From NCBI RefSeq assembly GCF_030651915.1, contig NZ_JAUSBV010000004.1:88305-152304 (forward strand): a stretch of DNA of 64,000 bases, given 5' to 3'. The DNA comes from Parvibaculum sp. Its GTDB lineage: Bacteria; Pseudomonadota; Alphaproteobacteria; Parvibaculales; Parvibaculaceae. The position numbers were made by a program, and so were the translations under genes. Shown in pieces: positions 26,438 through 34,662 of this stretch. The notes under the pieces were generated by a model. The model was not told the DNA's origin. It saw only the letters and a program-made list of their open reading frames with translations, and did not search any database. Every line of letters begins with the position of its first letter. The stretch's first letter is position 1.

Positions 26438-27856
26438 TCATCCCTTGAGCACCCAGGTGTCCTTGGTACCGCCGCCCTGGCTCGAATTGACGACCAGCGA
26501 GCCCTCGCGCATGGCGACGCGCGTGAGACCACCTGGAACGACGCGAATTTCGGCGCCGGAAAGGATGAAGGGACGAATATCGACATGGCGCGGCGCGACG
26601 CCATCATCGACAAAGGTCGGGCAGGTCGAAAGCGCCAGCGTCGGCTGGGCGATATACTTGCCGGGCTTGGCCTTGATGCGCAGCGCGAATTCGGCGATCT
26701 CGGCCTTCGTTGCCTTCGGCCCTACCAGCATGCCATAGCCGCCCGACCCATGAATCTCCTTGACCACCAGCTCACCGAGACGATCGAGCACATAGGCGGC
26801 ATCGTCGGGATCGCTGCAGCGCCATGTCGGCACGTTCTTCAGGATCGGCTGCTCGCCGAGATAGAATTCGATCATCTTCGGCACATAGGTGTAGATCGAC
26901 TTGTCGTCGGCGATGCCAGCGCCGACCGCATTGGTCAGATTGACGTTGCCGGCCCGATAGGCGCTCATCAATCCGGCAACGCCGAGCGCCGAATCCGGTC
27001 GGAAGGTCAGCGGATCGAGAAACGCGTCGTCGACACGGCGATAGATGACATCGACGCGCTTCGGCCCCTGCGTGGTGCGCATATAGACGATGTCGTCCAT
27101 CACATAGAGGTCGGGGCCTTCGACCAGTTCGACGCCCATCTGATCGGCCAGGAAGGAATGCTCGTAATAGGCGCTGTTGTAGATGCCAGGCGTCAGCACG
27201 GCGACGGTCGGCTCGCCGACACAGTTGCGCGGCGCGATCGATGTCAACGTCCGCATCAGCTCGTCGCAATAGTGATCGACCGGCGCCACGTTGTAGCGCG
27301 AGAAGAGGTCGGGAAAGAGTCGCATCGTGATCTCGCGGTTCTCCAGCATGTAGGAGACGCCGGACGGCGTGCGGCAATTGTCCTCAAGCACATAGAACTC
27401 GTCCGGCCCGACGCGCACCATGTCGATGCCGGCGATATGCGTGTAGATGTTGTGCGGCAGCGCAACGCCCTGCATCTGGCAGTACCAGGCCTCGTTGAGC
27501 AGCACCTGTTCGCGCGGCACGAGACCGGCGGCGAGAATGTCCTGCGCGCCATAGACATCGGCTATGAAGGCATTGAGCGCCTTGACGCGCTGGACGAGCC
27601 CATCCGAAATCTGTTTCCACTCGGCCGCTTCGAGAATGCGCGGAATGATGTCGAAGGGAATGATGCGCTCCGGATCGCCGCCCTCGCCATAGACGGCAAA
27701 GGTGATGCCGGCGCGGCGGAAGAAGGTTTCCGCCTCCTCGCGGCGCAGCGTCAGAATCTCGGTTGGCGTCTCGTCAAGCCAGGCCTGCAATATTCGATAG
27801 GCCTGCCGGACCTCCGCCCCGCGAGGTCCCATTTCATCAAAGAAGGCCGAGGCCAT
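26438..27856 (-). CDS. Circularly permuted ATP-grasp type 2 family protein
   Basis: The 472-residue protein has the motifs of the circularly permuted ATP-grasp family: FVLEDNCRTPSGVSYMLENR-type sequence (here VLEDNCRTPSGVSY), EPTVAVLTPGIYNSAYYEH and VVKEIHGSGGYGMLVGP. These enzymes are predicted to form peptide or amide bonds using ATP. It is the first gene of a minus-strand operon with the alpha-E, transglutaminase and Anbu genes. This set is widely conserved but poorly understood. ATG at 27856 is used by default; the protein continues smoothly from there. Confidence 0.88.
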   Translation of the reverse strand: MASAFFDEMGPRGAEVRQAYRILQAWLDETPTEILTLRREEAETFFRRAGITFAVYGEGGDPERIIPFDIIPRILEAAEWKQISDGLVQRVKALNAFIADVYGAQDILAAGLVPREQVLLNEAWYCQMQGVALPHNIYTHIAGIDMVRVGPDEFYVLEDNCRTPSGVSYMLENREITMRLFPDLFSRYNVAPVDHYCDELMRTLTSIAPRNCVGEPTVAVLTPGIYNSAYYEHSFLADQMGVELVEGPDLYVMDDIVYMRTTQGPKRVDVIYRRVDDAFLDPLTFRPDSALGVAGLMSAYRAGNVNLTNAVGAGIADDKSIYTYVPKMIEFYLGEQPILKNVPTWRCSDPDDAAYVLDRLGELVVKEIHGSGGYGMLVGPKATKAEIAEFALRIKAKPGKYIAQPTLALSTCPTFVDDGVAPRHVDIRPFILSGAEIRVVPGGLTRVAMREGSLVVNSSQGGGTKDTWVLKG

Positions 27857-28049
27857 GACGCTCCTGTCGTTTGCAGCGAATTTCTTCGCCTGTTGACCCT
27901 ACAGGGAGAGCAAGAGCGATGCCATGCCCGGAAATGCGGCGTTTGCAAGGTATGCGGGCCGGATCGTCCGAACGTTGACCGATTTTCGGGCGATCGCAGA
28001 CACGGCCGCCGTCAAAAGAGGCAATCCACCCGGCGCCACCGCGCCGGGA

Positions 28050-29345
28050 TCAACGGCGGCGCAGCCGTTCCAGCAGGGCGGGCGTCGGATAGCCGTCGGC
28101 AGGCATGCCGACCGAAATCTGGAACTCACGGATCGCCTTGCGCGTGTTGAAGCCGATGATGCCGTCGACGCCGCCGGTATCATAGCCGCGCTCGGACAGC
28201 AGGCGTTGCAGGTCCATGCGCTCGGTCCGCCCCAGCGGTCTGTCGCTGCGCGGCCAGGAGCCGACGATCTCGCCGCGCCCCTTGAAGCGGTCGGCAAGCA
28301 GATGCACGGCCAGCGCATAGGAGGTCGACGCGTTGTAGGAGAGCACCGTACGGAAATTGTGCATGACCAGAAAGGCCGGACCCTTGTGGCCCGAAGGCAG
28401 GAAGATCGATGCCTTTTCGTCAGCCTCGCCGCCGGGGAATGGCCGGCCGTCGATGCGGGCGACACCTGCTTTCGACCACTCGGCTTGCCCCTTCGTGATC
28501 GACATATCGGCCTCGGAAAAATCAAAGCCCTGCGGAAGCTTGACCTCATACCCCCAGACGCCACCGCGCCGCCAGCCGGAGTTCTGCAGGTAATGGCCGG
28601 CCGAGGCCAGCGCATCGGCATGCGAGTTCCAGATGTCGCGCTTGCCATTGCCGTCGAAGTCGACCGCATGAACATTGTAGGTGGTCGGAATGAATTGCGT
28701 CTGACCCATGGCGCCGGCCCACGAACCGAGCATCTTGCCGGGTTCGACATCGCCCTTCTGGATGATCTGCAGGGCGGCGATGAGCTGGGTGCGGCCATAT
28801 TCCTGGCGGCGGCCCTGATAACCGAGCGTCGCCAGCGAGCGGACGACGCTCATCGTCCCCTGGAAGGTGCCGTAGTTCGATTCAAGCCCCCAGATCGCGA
28901 CCAGCACATGCCGGTCGACACCGTAAGCCGTCTCGATGCGGTCGAGCAGCGCCTTGTTTTCGGCGAGCAGCGCCTTGCCCCGCGCAACGCGCGTATCCGA
29001 CAGCGCGCCTTCGAGATACTCCCAGACCGGCCGGGTGAACTCGGGCTGGCTCTCATTGGCATCGACGACGCGCTGATCGGGTCGGACGCCGCGCAGCGAA
29101 CGATCGAAGGTCTGCGGTGCGATGCCGGCCTTGAGCGCCGCGTCGCGGAAGCCCGTCAGCCAGTCGGCGAACTGCGTGTCGTCGGCCATGGCGGCCGGAC
29201 TGCCGGGCGGTGGCAGCGGCAGGCCGGGCTGCGCGCCGGCCGCACAGCCGGTCATCGACAGGCCGAGCAAGGCGACAGCGACGGCCGCCGACCGCAACAG
29301 GAGCCGGGGCCGGGGACAACGATCCGGACAAACAGAAAGCGACAT
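28050..29345 (-). CDS. Lytic murein transglycosylase, MltB-like lipoprotein with peptidoglycan-binding domain
   Basis: The protein (431 residues from 29345) starts with a hydrophobic signal and a lipobox-like SMTGC, so it is probably an outer-membrane lipoprotein. The transglycosylase domain has the catalytic-glutamate segment WGLESNYGTF and GAMGQTQFIPTTY. A C-terminal peptidoglycan-binding type 1 domain has RMDLQRLLSERGYDTGG and GIIGFNTRKAIREFQ. It cleaves murein strands to give 1,6-anhydromuropeptides. The ATG at 29345 follows GGAG at eight bases. The GH42 gene ends 36 bases upstream on the same strand, so co-transcription is possible although the roles differ. Confidence 0.9.
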   Translation of the reverse strand: MSLSVCPDRCPRPRLLLRSAAVAVALLGLSMTGCAAGAQPGLPLPPPGSPAAMADDTQFADWLTGFRDAALKAGIAPQTFDRSLRGVRPDQRVVDANESQPEFTRPVWEYLEGALSDTRVARGKALLAENKALLDRIETAYGVDRHVLVAIWGLESNYGTFQGTMSVVRSLATLGYQGRRQEYGRTQLIAALQIIQKGDVEPGKMLGSWAGAMGQTQFIPTTYNVHAVDFDGNGKRDIWNSHADALASAGHYLQNSGWRRGGVWGYEVKLPQGFDFSEADMSITKGQAEWSKAGVARIDGRPFPGGEADEKASIFLPSGHKGPAFLVMHNFRTVLSYNASTSYALAVHLLADRFKGRGEIVGSWPRSDRPLGRTERMDLQRLLSERGYDTGGVDGIIGFNTRKAIREFQISVGMPADGYPTPALLERLRRR

Positions 29346-29380
29346 CGAGAACTCCAACGCATTTGGTTCGACAGACGCTA

Positions 29381-31366
29381 TCACGGCCCTGCCAAAAATC
29401 GAGAAACCGCCACGCCGCCAACATCGAGCGCCAGCGCCCCGAGCACAAAATCCCTATCCGGGAAATAAGGCGAGATGTCGACCGGGCCCGGCCCATAGTT
29501 GAAAACGAAACGGAAGGCCCCGCGCCGCCGCGTCCGCAGGCCGGCCGGCAAGGTCATGACCGCAAGCCCCGCTTCGCGCGCCAGCCGCTCGACGATCCGC
29601 TCCAGCAGCGCCGGGTCGGGTGCGCCCGCCAGGTAATGCGCGCGGGCCCGCCGCGTCAGCGCTGGATGACCGTCTTCCGTTTCGGCCAGCACCTCCGTGC
29701 CCGGCGCCGTCACAACGAATTCGCGCCAGCGGTCGAAAGCGAAGGTCTCATTGTCGAAGCGCACCGGCACCGCCGACCCGGGCCGGAAGCTCTCGGCACG
29801 CGTGACCTTGACGCCGAGAACGGCCGCGAGCGGCCCCGGCGCCAGATTGTCGGGGATGCGGTGCGAGGCGGTGCGGCTGCCGGTGCGGGTGCCAACCAGC
29901 AAGGTGCCCTTGAAGGTCGAAAGCGCCGCCGCCAGCACGTCGGGCACGTGCGGCATCGGCGGCACCAGCACCAGCGTGTAGGGCGCCAGATCGGCTTGCG
30001 GCCCGACAATATCAATATCGAGACCCAGGCGCCGGAGCGCCCGATACATCGCAAAAGCCTGTTCGATATAAGTGAAGTTGCGCCCCTGCGGCTGCACACG
30101 AAGGAACCACGCCGCCTCATAGGAAAAGACCAGCGCCGCTTTCGCCGCCACAGGCACGCCCAGCGGCCCGAGCGCGGCAAGATCGGCCGATAAATGCTCG
30201 ACCTCGAAAAACGCGCGGTCGGGTGTGTTGTCCGGAAGGTTGAGGCCGGCATGAAACTGCTCCTGCGCAAACGGTGCCTGCCGCCAGCGGAAATAGGAGA
30301 TCGTCTCGGCACCATGCGCGAAGCCTTCAAGGCCCCATAGACGGACGAGCCCGGGTGCGGCGTCCGTGTTGTATTGCGCCCAATTGACCGGGCCCGGTTG
30401 CTGTTCCATGACCCAGAAGCGCCCTCGGCCTGCACCGCGATAAAGATCGTGATGGAAGGCCTGCAAATCGGGATCGCCGGTGCGCGCGAAGGCCGCCTTG
30501 TGCGCCGCCTCACCCGGAAAGACGTCGAGACTGCCGAGCGGATAGGAATCCCAGGTCGCAATATCGAGATCCTTCATCACCGCGTAATGATCGAAATCGA
30601 GAAAAAAGGTCATGAAATTGTGCAGGATGTCGCGCCCCGGCGAGAGCGTTCGAATGATCGCGGTCTGCACGCGGTTGAAGGCCGCGACCTGATCGGACGC
30701 ATAGCGATGGAAATCGGCGCGATGCGCGGGATTGGTTTCGGTAACAGCGCCGGCCGGCAGATCGATCTCGGCGAAGTCGCGATACTCCATGCTCCAGAAG
30801 ACATTGCCCCAGGCTTCGTTGAGCGCATGGATGTCGCCATAGCGTTCCTTCAACCAGTGGCGAAAGCCAACCAGTGCCTCATGCGAATATGAAAGCACCG
30901 TGTCGTGGCAGCCATACTCATTGTCGGTCTGCCAAGCGACAATGCCCGGATGCCGTCCGAAACGCTCGGCCAGCGCGGTCACGATGCGCGCGCATTCATG
31001 CCGATAGCCCGCATGGGAGAAGCAATAGTGCCGGCGCGAAGAAAAACCGCGTGTGCGGCCGCGGGCATCGACCGGCAGCATGTCGGGCATCCGGTCGACC
31101 AGCCATTTGGGTGGCGTCGCCGTCGGCGTGCCAAGCACCACCTCAAGCCCGGCCCCATGTAGCGTATCGATGGCGCGCCCCAGCCAGTCGAAATCGAAAT
31201 GGCCGGGGCGCGGCTCGAGCCGCGACCAGGCGAACTCGCCAATCCGAACCCGCGTGATGCCCGCCGCCCGCATACGACGTGCATCGTCCGCCCACATCGC
31301 CTCAGGCCAATGCTCCGGATAGTAACAGACACCGATCGTGACGTCGGTGGCGTGCGGCTCTGCCAT
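29381..31366 (-). CDS. Beta-galactosidase, glycoside hydrolase family 42
   Basis: The 661-residue protein has the GH42 start TIGVCYYPEHWPEAMW. The acid/base glutamate lies in WQTDNEYGCHDT and the nucleophile glutamate in WVMEQQPGPVNW. A trimerisation/flavodoxin-like domain and a small C-terminal beta domain follow (HVPDVLAAALSTF). It lacks a signal peptide, so it should work in the cytosol on short beta-galactosides after uptake. It is divergent from a GH4 alpha-galactosidase gene across an 82-base gap that contains a perfect palindrome. galK and galT lie 5-7 kb away. No dedicated transporter for galactosides is present in the window. Confidence 0.9.
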   Translation of the reverse strand: MAEPHATDVTIGVCYYPEHWPEAMWADDARRMRAAGITRVRIGEFAWSRLEPRPGHFDFDWLGRAIDTLHGAGLEVVLGTPTATPPKWLVDRMPDMLPVDARGRTRGFSSRRHYCFSHAGYRHECARIVTALAERFGRHPGIVAWQTDNEYGCHDTVLSYSHEALVGFRHWLKERYGDIHALNEAWGNVFWSMEYRDFAEIDLPAGAVTETNPAHRADFHRYASDQVAAFNRVQTAIIRTLSPGRDILHNFMTFFLDFDHYAVMKDLDIATWDSYPLGSLDVFPGEAAHKAAFARTGDPDLQAFHHDLYRGAGRGRFWVMEQQPGPVNWAQYNTDAAPGLVRLWGLEGFAHGAETISYFRWRQAPFAQEQFHAGLNLPDNTPDRAFFEVEHLSADLAALGPLGVPVAAKAALVFSYEAAWFLRVQPQGRNFTYIEQAFAMYRALRRLGLDIDIVGPQADLAPYTLVLVPPMPHVPDVLAAALSTFKGTLLVGTRTGSRTASHRIPDNLAPGPLAAVLGVKVTRAESFRPGSAVPVRFDNETFAFDRWREFVVTAPGTEVLAETEDGHPALTRRARAHYLAGAPDPALLERIVERLAREAGLAVMTLPAGLRTRRRGAFRFVFNYGPGPVDISPYFPDRDFVLGALALDVGGVAVSRFLAGP

Positions 31367-31406
31367 GGATTCCCTCCCCGATTCTCTCTAACTTGCCGGA
31401 ATTGGC

Positions 31407-31422
31407 GGCGCTTGCAAGCGCC
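31407..31422. promoter_or_regulatory. 16-base palindrome between the beta- and alpha-galactosidase genes
   Basis: GGCGCTTGCAAGCGCC is a perfect 16-base palindrome in the 82-base gap between the divergent GH42 and GH4 genes. The symmetry and the position fit an operator for a sugar-responsive repressor such as a LacI-type protein. No such regulator gene lies in the window. Confidence 0.55.
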
Positions 31423-31448
31423 CTTAGGACGACACAAAAGGATCGGAC

Positions 31449-32762
31449 ATGACCAGGGTTTGCTTGATCGGCGCCGGCAGCACCGTCTTCATGAAAAACC
31501 TCGTCGGCGACATTCTGCTGAACGAAATTTTCGCTGACTGCGAAATCGCGCTGCACGACATCGATGAAGACCGTCTGAAGACCTCGGTCATCGTTGCGGC
31601 CAAGATCGCCGACGCACTCTCGGTGTCGCCCGTCATCACCGCGACGACTGATCGGCGCGAAGCATTGAAGGGCGCCGATTTCGTGATCGTGATGATCCAG
31701 GTGGCCGGCTACAAGCCCGGCACCGTCACCGATTTCGAAATCCCGAAACAGTACGGGCTCAGGCAGACCATCGCCGACACGCTGGGCGTCGGCGGGATCA
31801 TGCGCGGGCTTCGCACGGTGCCGGTGCTTCTCGAGATTGCAAACGACATGCGCGATCTCTGCCCGAGAGCGCTGATGCTGCAATATGTCAATCCGATGGC
31901 TATCAATTGCTGGGCGCTGAACCGTCTCGCTCCCGACATCCGCCATGTCGGCCTCTGCCATTCGGTGCAGGGCACAGCCTTTGAACTCTCGAAGGACCTC
32001 GATGTCGACTACAAGTCGCTGCGCTACCAGTGCGCGGGCATCAACCACATGGCCTTCTACACGAAATTCGAACGCGAACTTCCCGATGGCACGCGCGAAG
32101 ACCTTTACCCGCGCCTCAAGGAAATCGCGGCGACGAATGCTGAGCCCGCATGGAACAGGGTGCGCTACGAAGTCCTGCGCCGCACCGGCTTTTTCGTTAC
32201 CGAGTCGAGCGAGCACTTTGCCGAGTATGTATCCTGGTTCATCAAGCGCGACCGACCGGACCTGATCGAGAAGTTCAACATTCCGCTCGACGAATATATC
32301 CGCCGCTGCGAGGAACAGATTGCGGCATGGGAGACGCAGGAGCGCGATCTCGTATCCGCCAACCGCCTGGAGGTGAAGTTTTCGGGCGAATATGGTGCAA
32401 AGATCATGCGCGCGGTGGTTTCGGGCAAACCAGCGGTCATCAACGGCAACGTTGCCAATGCCGGCCTGATCGACAATCTGCCGGCGGGCGCCTGTGTCGA
32501 GGTGCCTTGCCTTGTCGATGCGAATGGCGTGACGCCAACCCGGGTCGGCGCCCTGCCACCGCACCTTGCAGCGCTGATGCAGACCAACATCAATGTCCAG
32601 GCCTTGACGCTTGAGGCACTGGCCACAGGCAAGCGCGAGCATATCTACCACGCCGCCATGCTTGACCCTCATACGGCCGCTGAACTGTCCCTAGATCAGA
32701 TATGGGGACTAGTCGACGACCTGATCGAAGCACATGGGGAGTGGCTACCGCGCTTCCACTGA
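31449..32762 (+). CDS. melA: Alpha-galactosidase/6-phospho-glucosidase, glycoside hydrolase family 4
   Basis: This 437-residue GH4 enzyme has the NAD-binding segment CLIGAGSTVFMKNLVGDIL, the metal-binding Cys in HVGLCHSVQG and the metal-binding His in GINHMAFYTKFE. GH4 enzymes use NAD+ and Mn2+ in an oxidation-elimination-addition mechanism. CHSVQG and the general sequence fit MelA-type alpha-galactosidases rather than phospho-glycosidases, which have CNVPxG-type motifs. The ATG follows AAGGAT. The gene faces the GH42 beta-galactosidase, so alpha- and beta-galactosides may both be used, feeding galK and galT. It is followed by a promoter for a different gene. Confidence 0.85.
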   Translation: MTRVCLIGAGSTVFMKNLVGDILLNEIFADCEIALHDIDEDRLKTSVIVAAKIADALSVSPVITATTDRREALKGADFVIVMIQVAGYKPGTVTDFEIPKQYGLRQTIADTLGVGGIMRGLRTVPVLLEIANDMRDLCPRALMLQYVNPMAINCWALNRLAPDIRHVGLCHSVQGTAFELSKDLDVDYKSLRYQCAGINHMAFYTKFERELPDGTREDLYPRLKEIAATNAEPAWNRVRYEVLRRTGFFVTESSEHFAEYVSWFIKRDRPDLIEKFNIPLDEYIRRCEEQIAAWETQERDLVSANRLEVKFSGEYGAKIMRAVVSGKPAVINGNVANAGLIDNLPAGACVEVPCLVDANGVTPTRVGALPPHLAALMQTNINVQALTLEALATGKREHIYHAAMLDPHTAAELSLDQIWGLVDDLIEAHGEWLPRFH

Positions 32763-32811
32763 CACACTTCGAGGGGAAAGCGCCGTCCACAGCATGGAAA
32801 TTCTCGATTTT

Positions 32812-32840
32812 TGTGTCATTTCAGCGACCTGAATATAAAA
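32812..32840 (+). promoter_or_regulatory. Sigma70-like promoter of the PAP2-DUF368 gene
   Basis: TTGTGT (32812-32817) and TATAAA (32835-32840) are separated by 17 bases, near the sigma70 consensus. They lie 56 bases before the ATG at 32896, in an AT-rich pocket of otherwise GC-rich DNA. Confidence 0.55.
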
Positions 32841-32895
32841 TCCCGGACCGGATTGCGGCGGGGGCTGCATTGATTCGCGACACGAGGGGACCGAT

Positions 32896-34584
32896 ATGGA
32901 ATTTGCGCTTTCCAGGACATGGCAATGGAAGACACTGCTGATCTGGACGGCGCTGTCGGCACTCCTCTTCGCAAGCTGGTGGCCGATCGCCGCTACACGT
33001 GAACTTTGGGACGCTGTCGACCTCTGGGTGTTCCGCACCTCGAATGCAACCGTCACCTGGGAGCCGATGGCAATCATCTGGGCGCTCTCAGGCGACCGCC
33101 GTTTCGACTATTTTTCGGCACTGATCATCTTCGGCATCTATCTCGCCTATATCTCACGCGGCGATCTGGCGCGTTTTCGCGACGGCGTTGCCTTCGGCAT
33201 CATGACGGCGGTGATCCTTTTGGTCGTGATTGTACTTCAGCGCGAGATCATTGCCTTTCCGCGCCTGTCGCCCTCGCTCGCGCTCGACAGCTATCATTCG
33301 ATCCAGGCCATTGTGCCGTGGTCGCTGGCCAAGGAAGGCTCCAATTCGAGCTTTCCCGGCGACCACGCCACAGTGACGTTGATCATCGCGGTGCTGTGGT
33401 GGCTCGGTTTCAACTGGCGCTTCGGCCTGCTCGGCTTCGTTCTCGGATTTCTTTTTGCCATGCCGCGCATCGTGGCCGGCGCTCATTGGGCCACCGATGT
33501 GGTGATCGGCGGCGGCTTTGTGACCCTATTGACGATCGGCCTTGTGCGCGGGACACCCCTCGGCTGGTGGGCCTACAGCTTCGCTGTCCGGCAGACCGAT
33601 GCCGCCCTCGCCATATGGATCGGCATCGTCGAGAGAATGAGCGTCACCGATCGGGACAACGTCAATCCGACACGGCAGATTCTCCGCGGCATGTGCATCG
33701 GCACCGCCGATCTGGTGCCCGGCGTCAGCGGCGGCACCATGGCGCTGATCCTCGGCGTCTACAAGCGGCTGATCGCCGCTATCGCGCATATCGATATGGC
33801 GTTCCTCCGGCATCTTTGGCGCCGTGAGATCGCCGCCGCGATGCGGCGGATCGACTTTCTCTTTCTGCTGCCGCTGGGGATTGGCGCAATTCTCGCCATC
33901 GTCATCTTTACCCGCATCGTACCGCTTTCGGTTCTGGTCACGGAATTTCCGGAAGCGATGTTCGGTTTCTTTTTTGGCCTGATCGCGGCTTCGATCATCG
34001 GACTGCTATCGCATGTCGGTACCGGCAGCAGGCTGCATTGGGCCTGGCTGGTCATTGGCGTCGCGTTCGGCCTTGCCGTATCGATCCTCGTGCCAGTTCG
34101 CACCCCCGACGACATCTGGTTCGTCTTCCTCTGCGGCATGATCGCAATTGCCGCCATGCTGGTGCCCGGAATCTCAGGCTCCTTCGTGCTGCTGATTCTC
34201 GGTAAGTACACAGATACGATCGACGCCTTGGGCCGGCTCGATTTTTCGTTTCTCGTACCGCTTGCGGCCGGCATTGTTGCCGGCGCGCTGGCTTTTTCAA
34301 GAGCCATCTCCTGGCTCCTGACGCACTATCAACGCCAGACGATGCTGACGGTAATCGGCGTACTGGCCGGCTCACTGCTGGCGGTCTGGCCGTTCAAGGA
34401 ACGTGAATACGCCCTGATCGACGAGAAGATGCGACTGGTTGCCTCACACCCCTATTTTCCCGCTCAGTTCGACGGTGGCGTCGCCTTGGGCCTCGCCTCC
34501 ATGGTCGTGGGCGCCTTGCTCTTCCAGCTGCTTGATCGTCTGGCTCAGAAATCGGACGAGCCCGGCAAAGGGCAGGTTCGCTAG
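32896..34584 (+). CDS. Fused PAP2 phosphatase and DUF368 (PopT-like) membrane protein
   Basis: Two membrane domains form one 562-residue chain. Residues about 1-225 are a PAP2-type lipid phosphatase. The family motifs are RP-like REIIAFPRLSP, SFPGDHATV (about 152-160, catalytic His) and RIVAGAHWATDVVIGG (about 192-207, Arg and nucleophile His). Residues about 265-555 are a DUF368 domain with its two characteristic repeats GTADLVPGVSGGTMALILG and MLVPGISGSFVLLILGKY. DUF368 proteins (PopT) were reported to return undecaprenyl phosphate across the membrane, and PAP2 proteins can dephosphorylate undecaprenyl pyrophosphate. One chain could do both steps of carrier recycling. The frame is continuous, with no stop or shift at the joint. 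Confidence 0.88.
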   Translation: MEFALSRTWQWKTLLIWTALSALLFASWWPIAATRELWDAVDLWVFRTSNATVTWEPMAIIWALSGDRRFDYFSALIIFGIYLAYISRGDLARFRDGVAFGIMTAVILLVVIVLQREIIAFPRLSPSLALDSYHSIQAIVPWSLAKEGSNSSFPGDHATVTLIIAVLWWLGFNWRFGLLGFVLGFLFAMPRIVAGAHWATDVVIGGGFVTLLTIGLVRGTPLGWWAYSFAVRQTDAALAIWIGIVERMSVTDRDNVNPTRQILRGMCIGTADLVPGVSGGTMALILGVYKRLIAAIAHIDMAFLRHLWRREIAAAMRRIDFLFLLPLGIGAILAIVIFTRIVPLSVLVTEFPEAMFGFFFGLIAASIIGLLSHVGTGSRLHWAWLVIGVAFGLAVSILVPVRTPDDIWFVFLCGMIAIAAMLVPGISGSFVLLILGKYTDTIDALGRLDFSFLVPLAAGIVAGALAFSRAISWLLTHYQRQTMLTVIGVLAGSLLAVWPFKEREYALIDEKMRLVASHPYFPAQFDGGVALGLASMVVGALLFQLLDRLAQKSDEPGKGQVR

Positions 34585-34662
34585 CTGCTCCCGTGTTGAA
34601 AGACATGGGTTTCAGTCGAGGTTAAGGGGCGCTTAAGTGCGCGCGTGCTCCAATGCGGGGGC

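Noticed and set aside
26420..28150. A 576-codon plus-strand frame antisense to the ATP-grasp gene
   Set aside because: Shadow frame; the minus-strand gene has convincing motifs and operon context.
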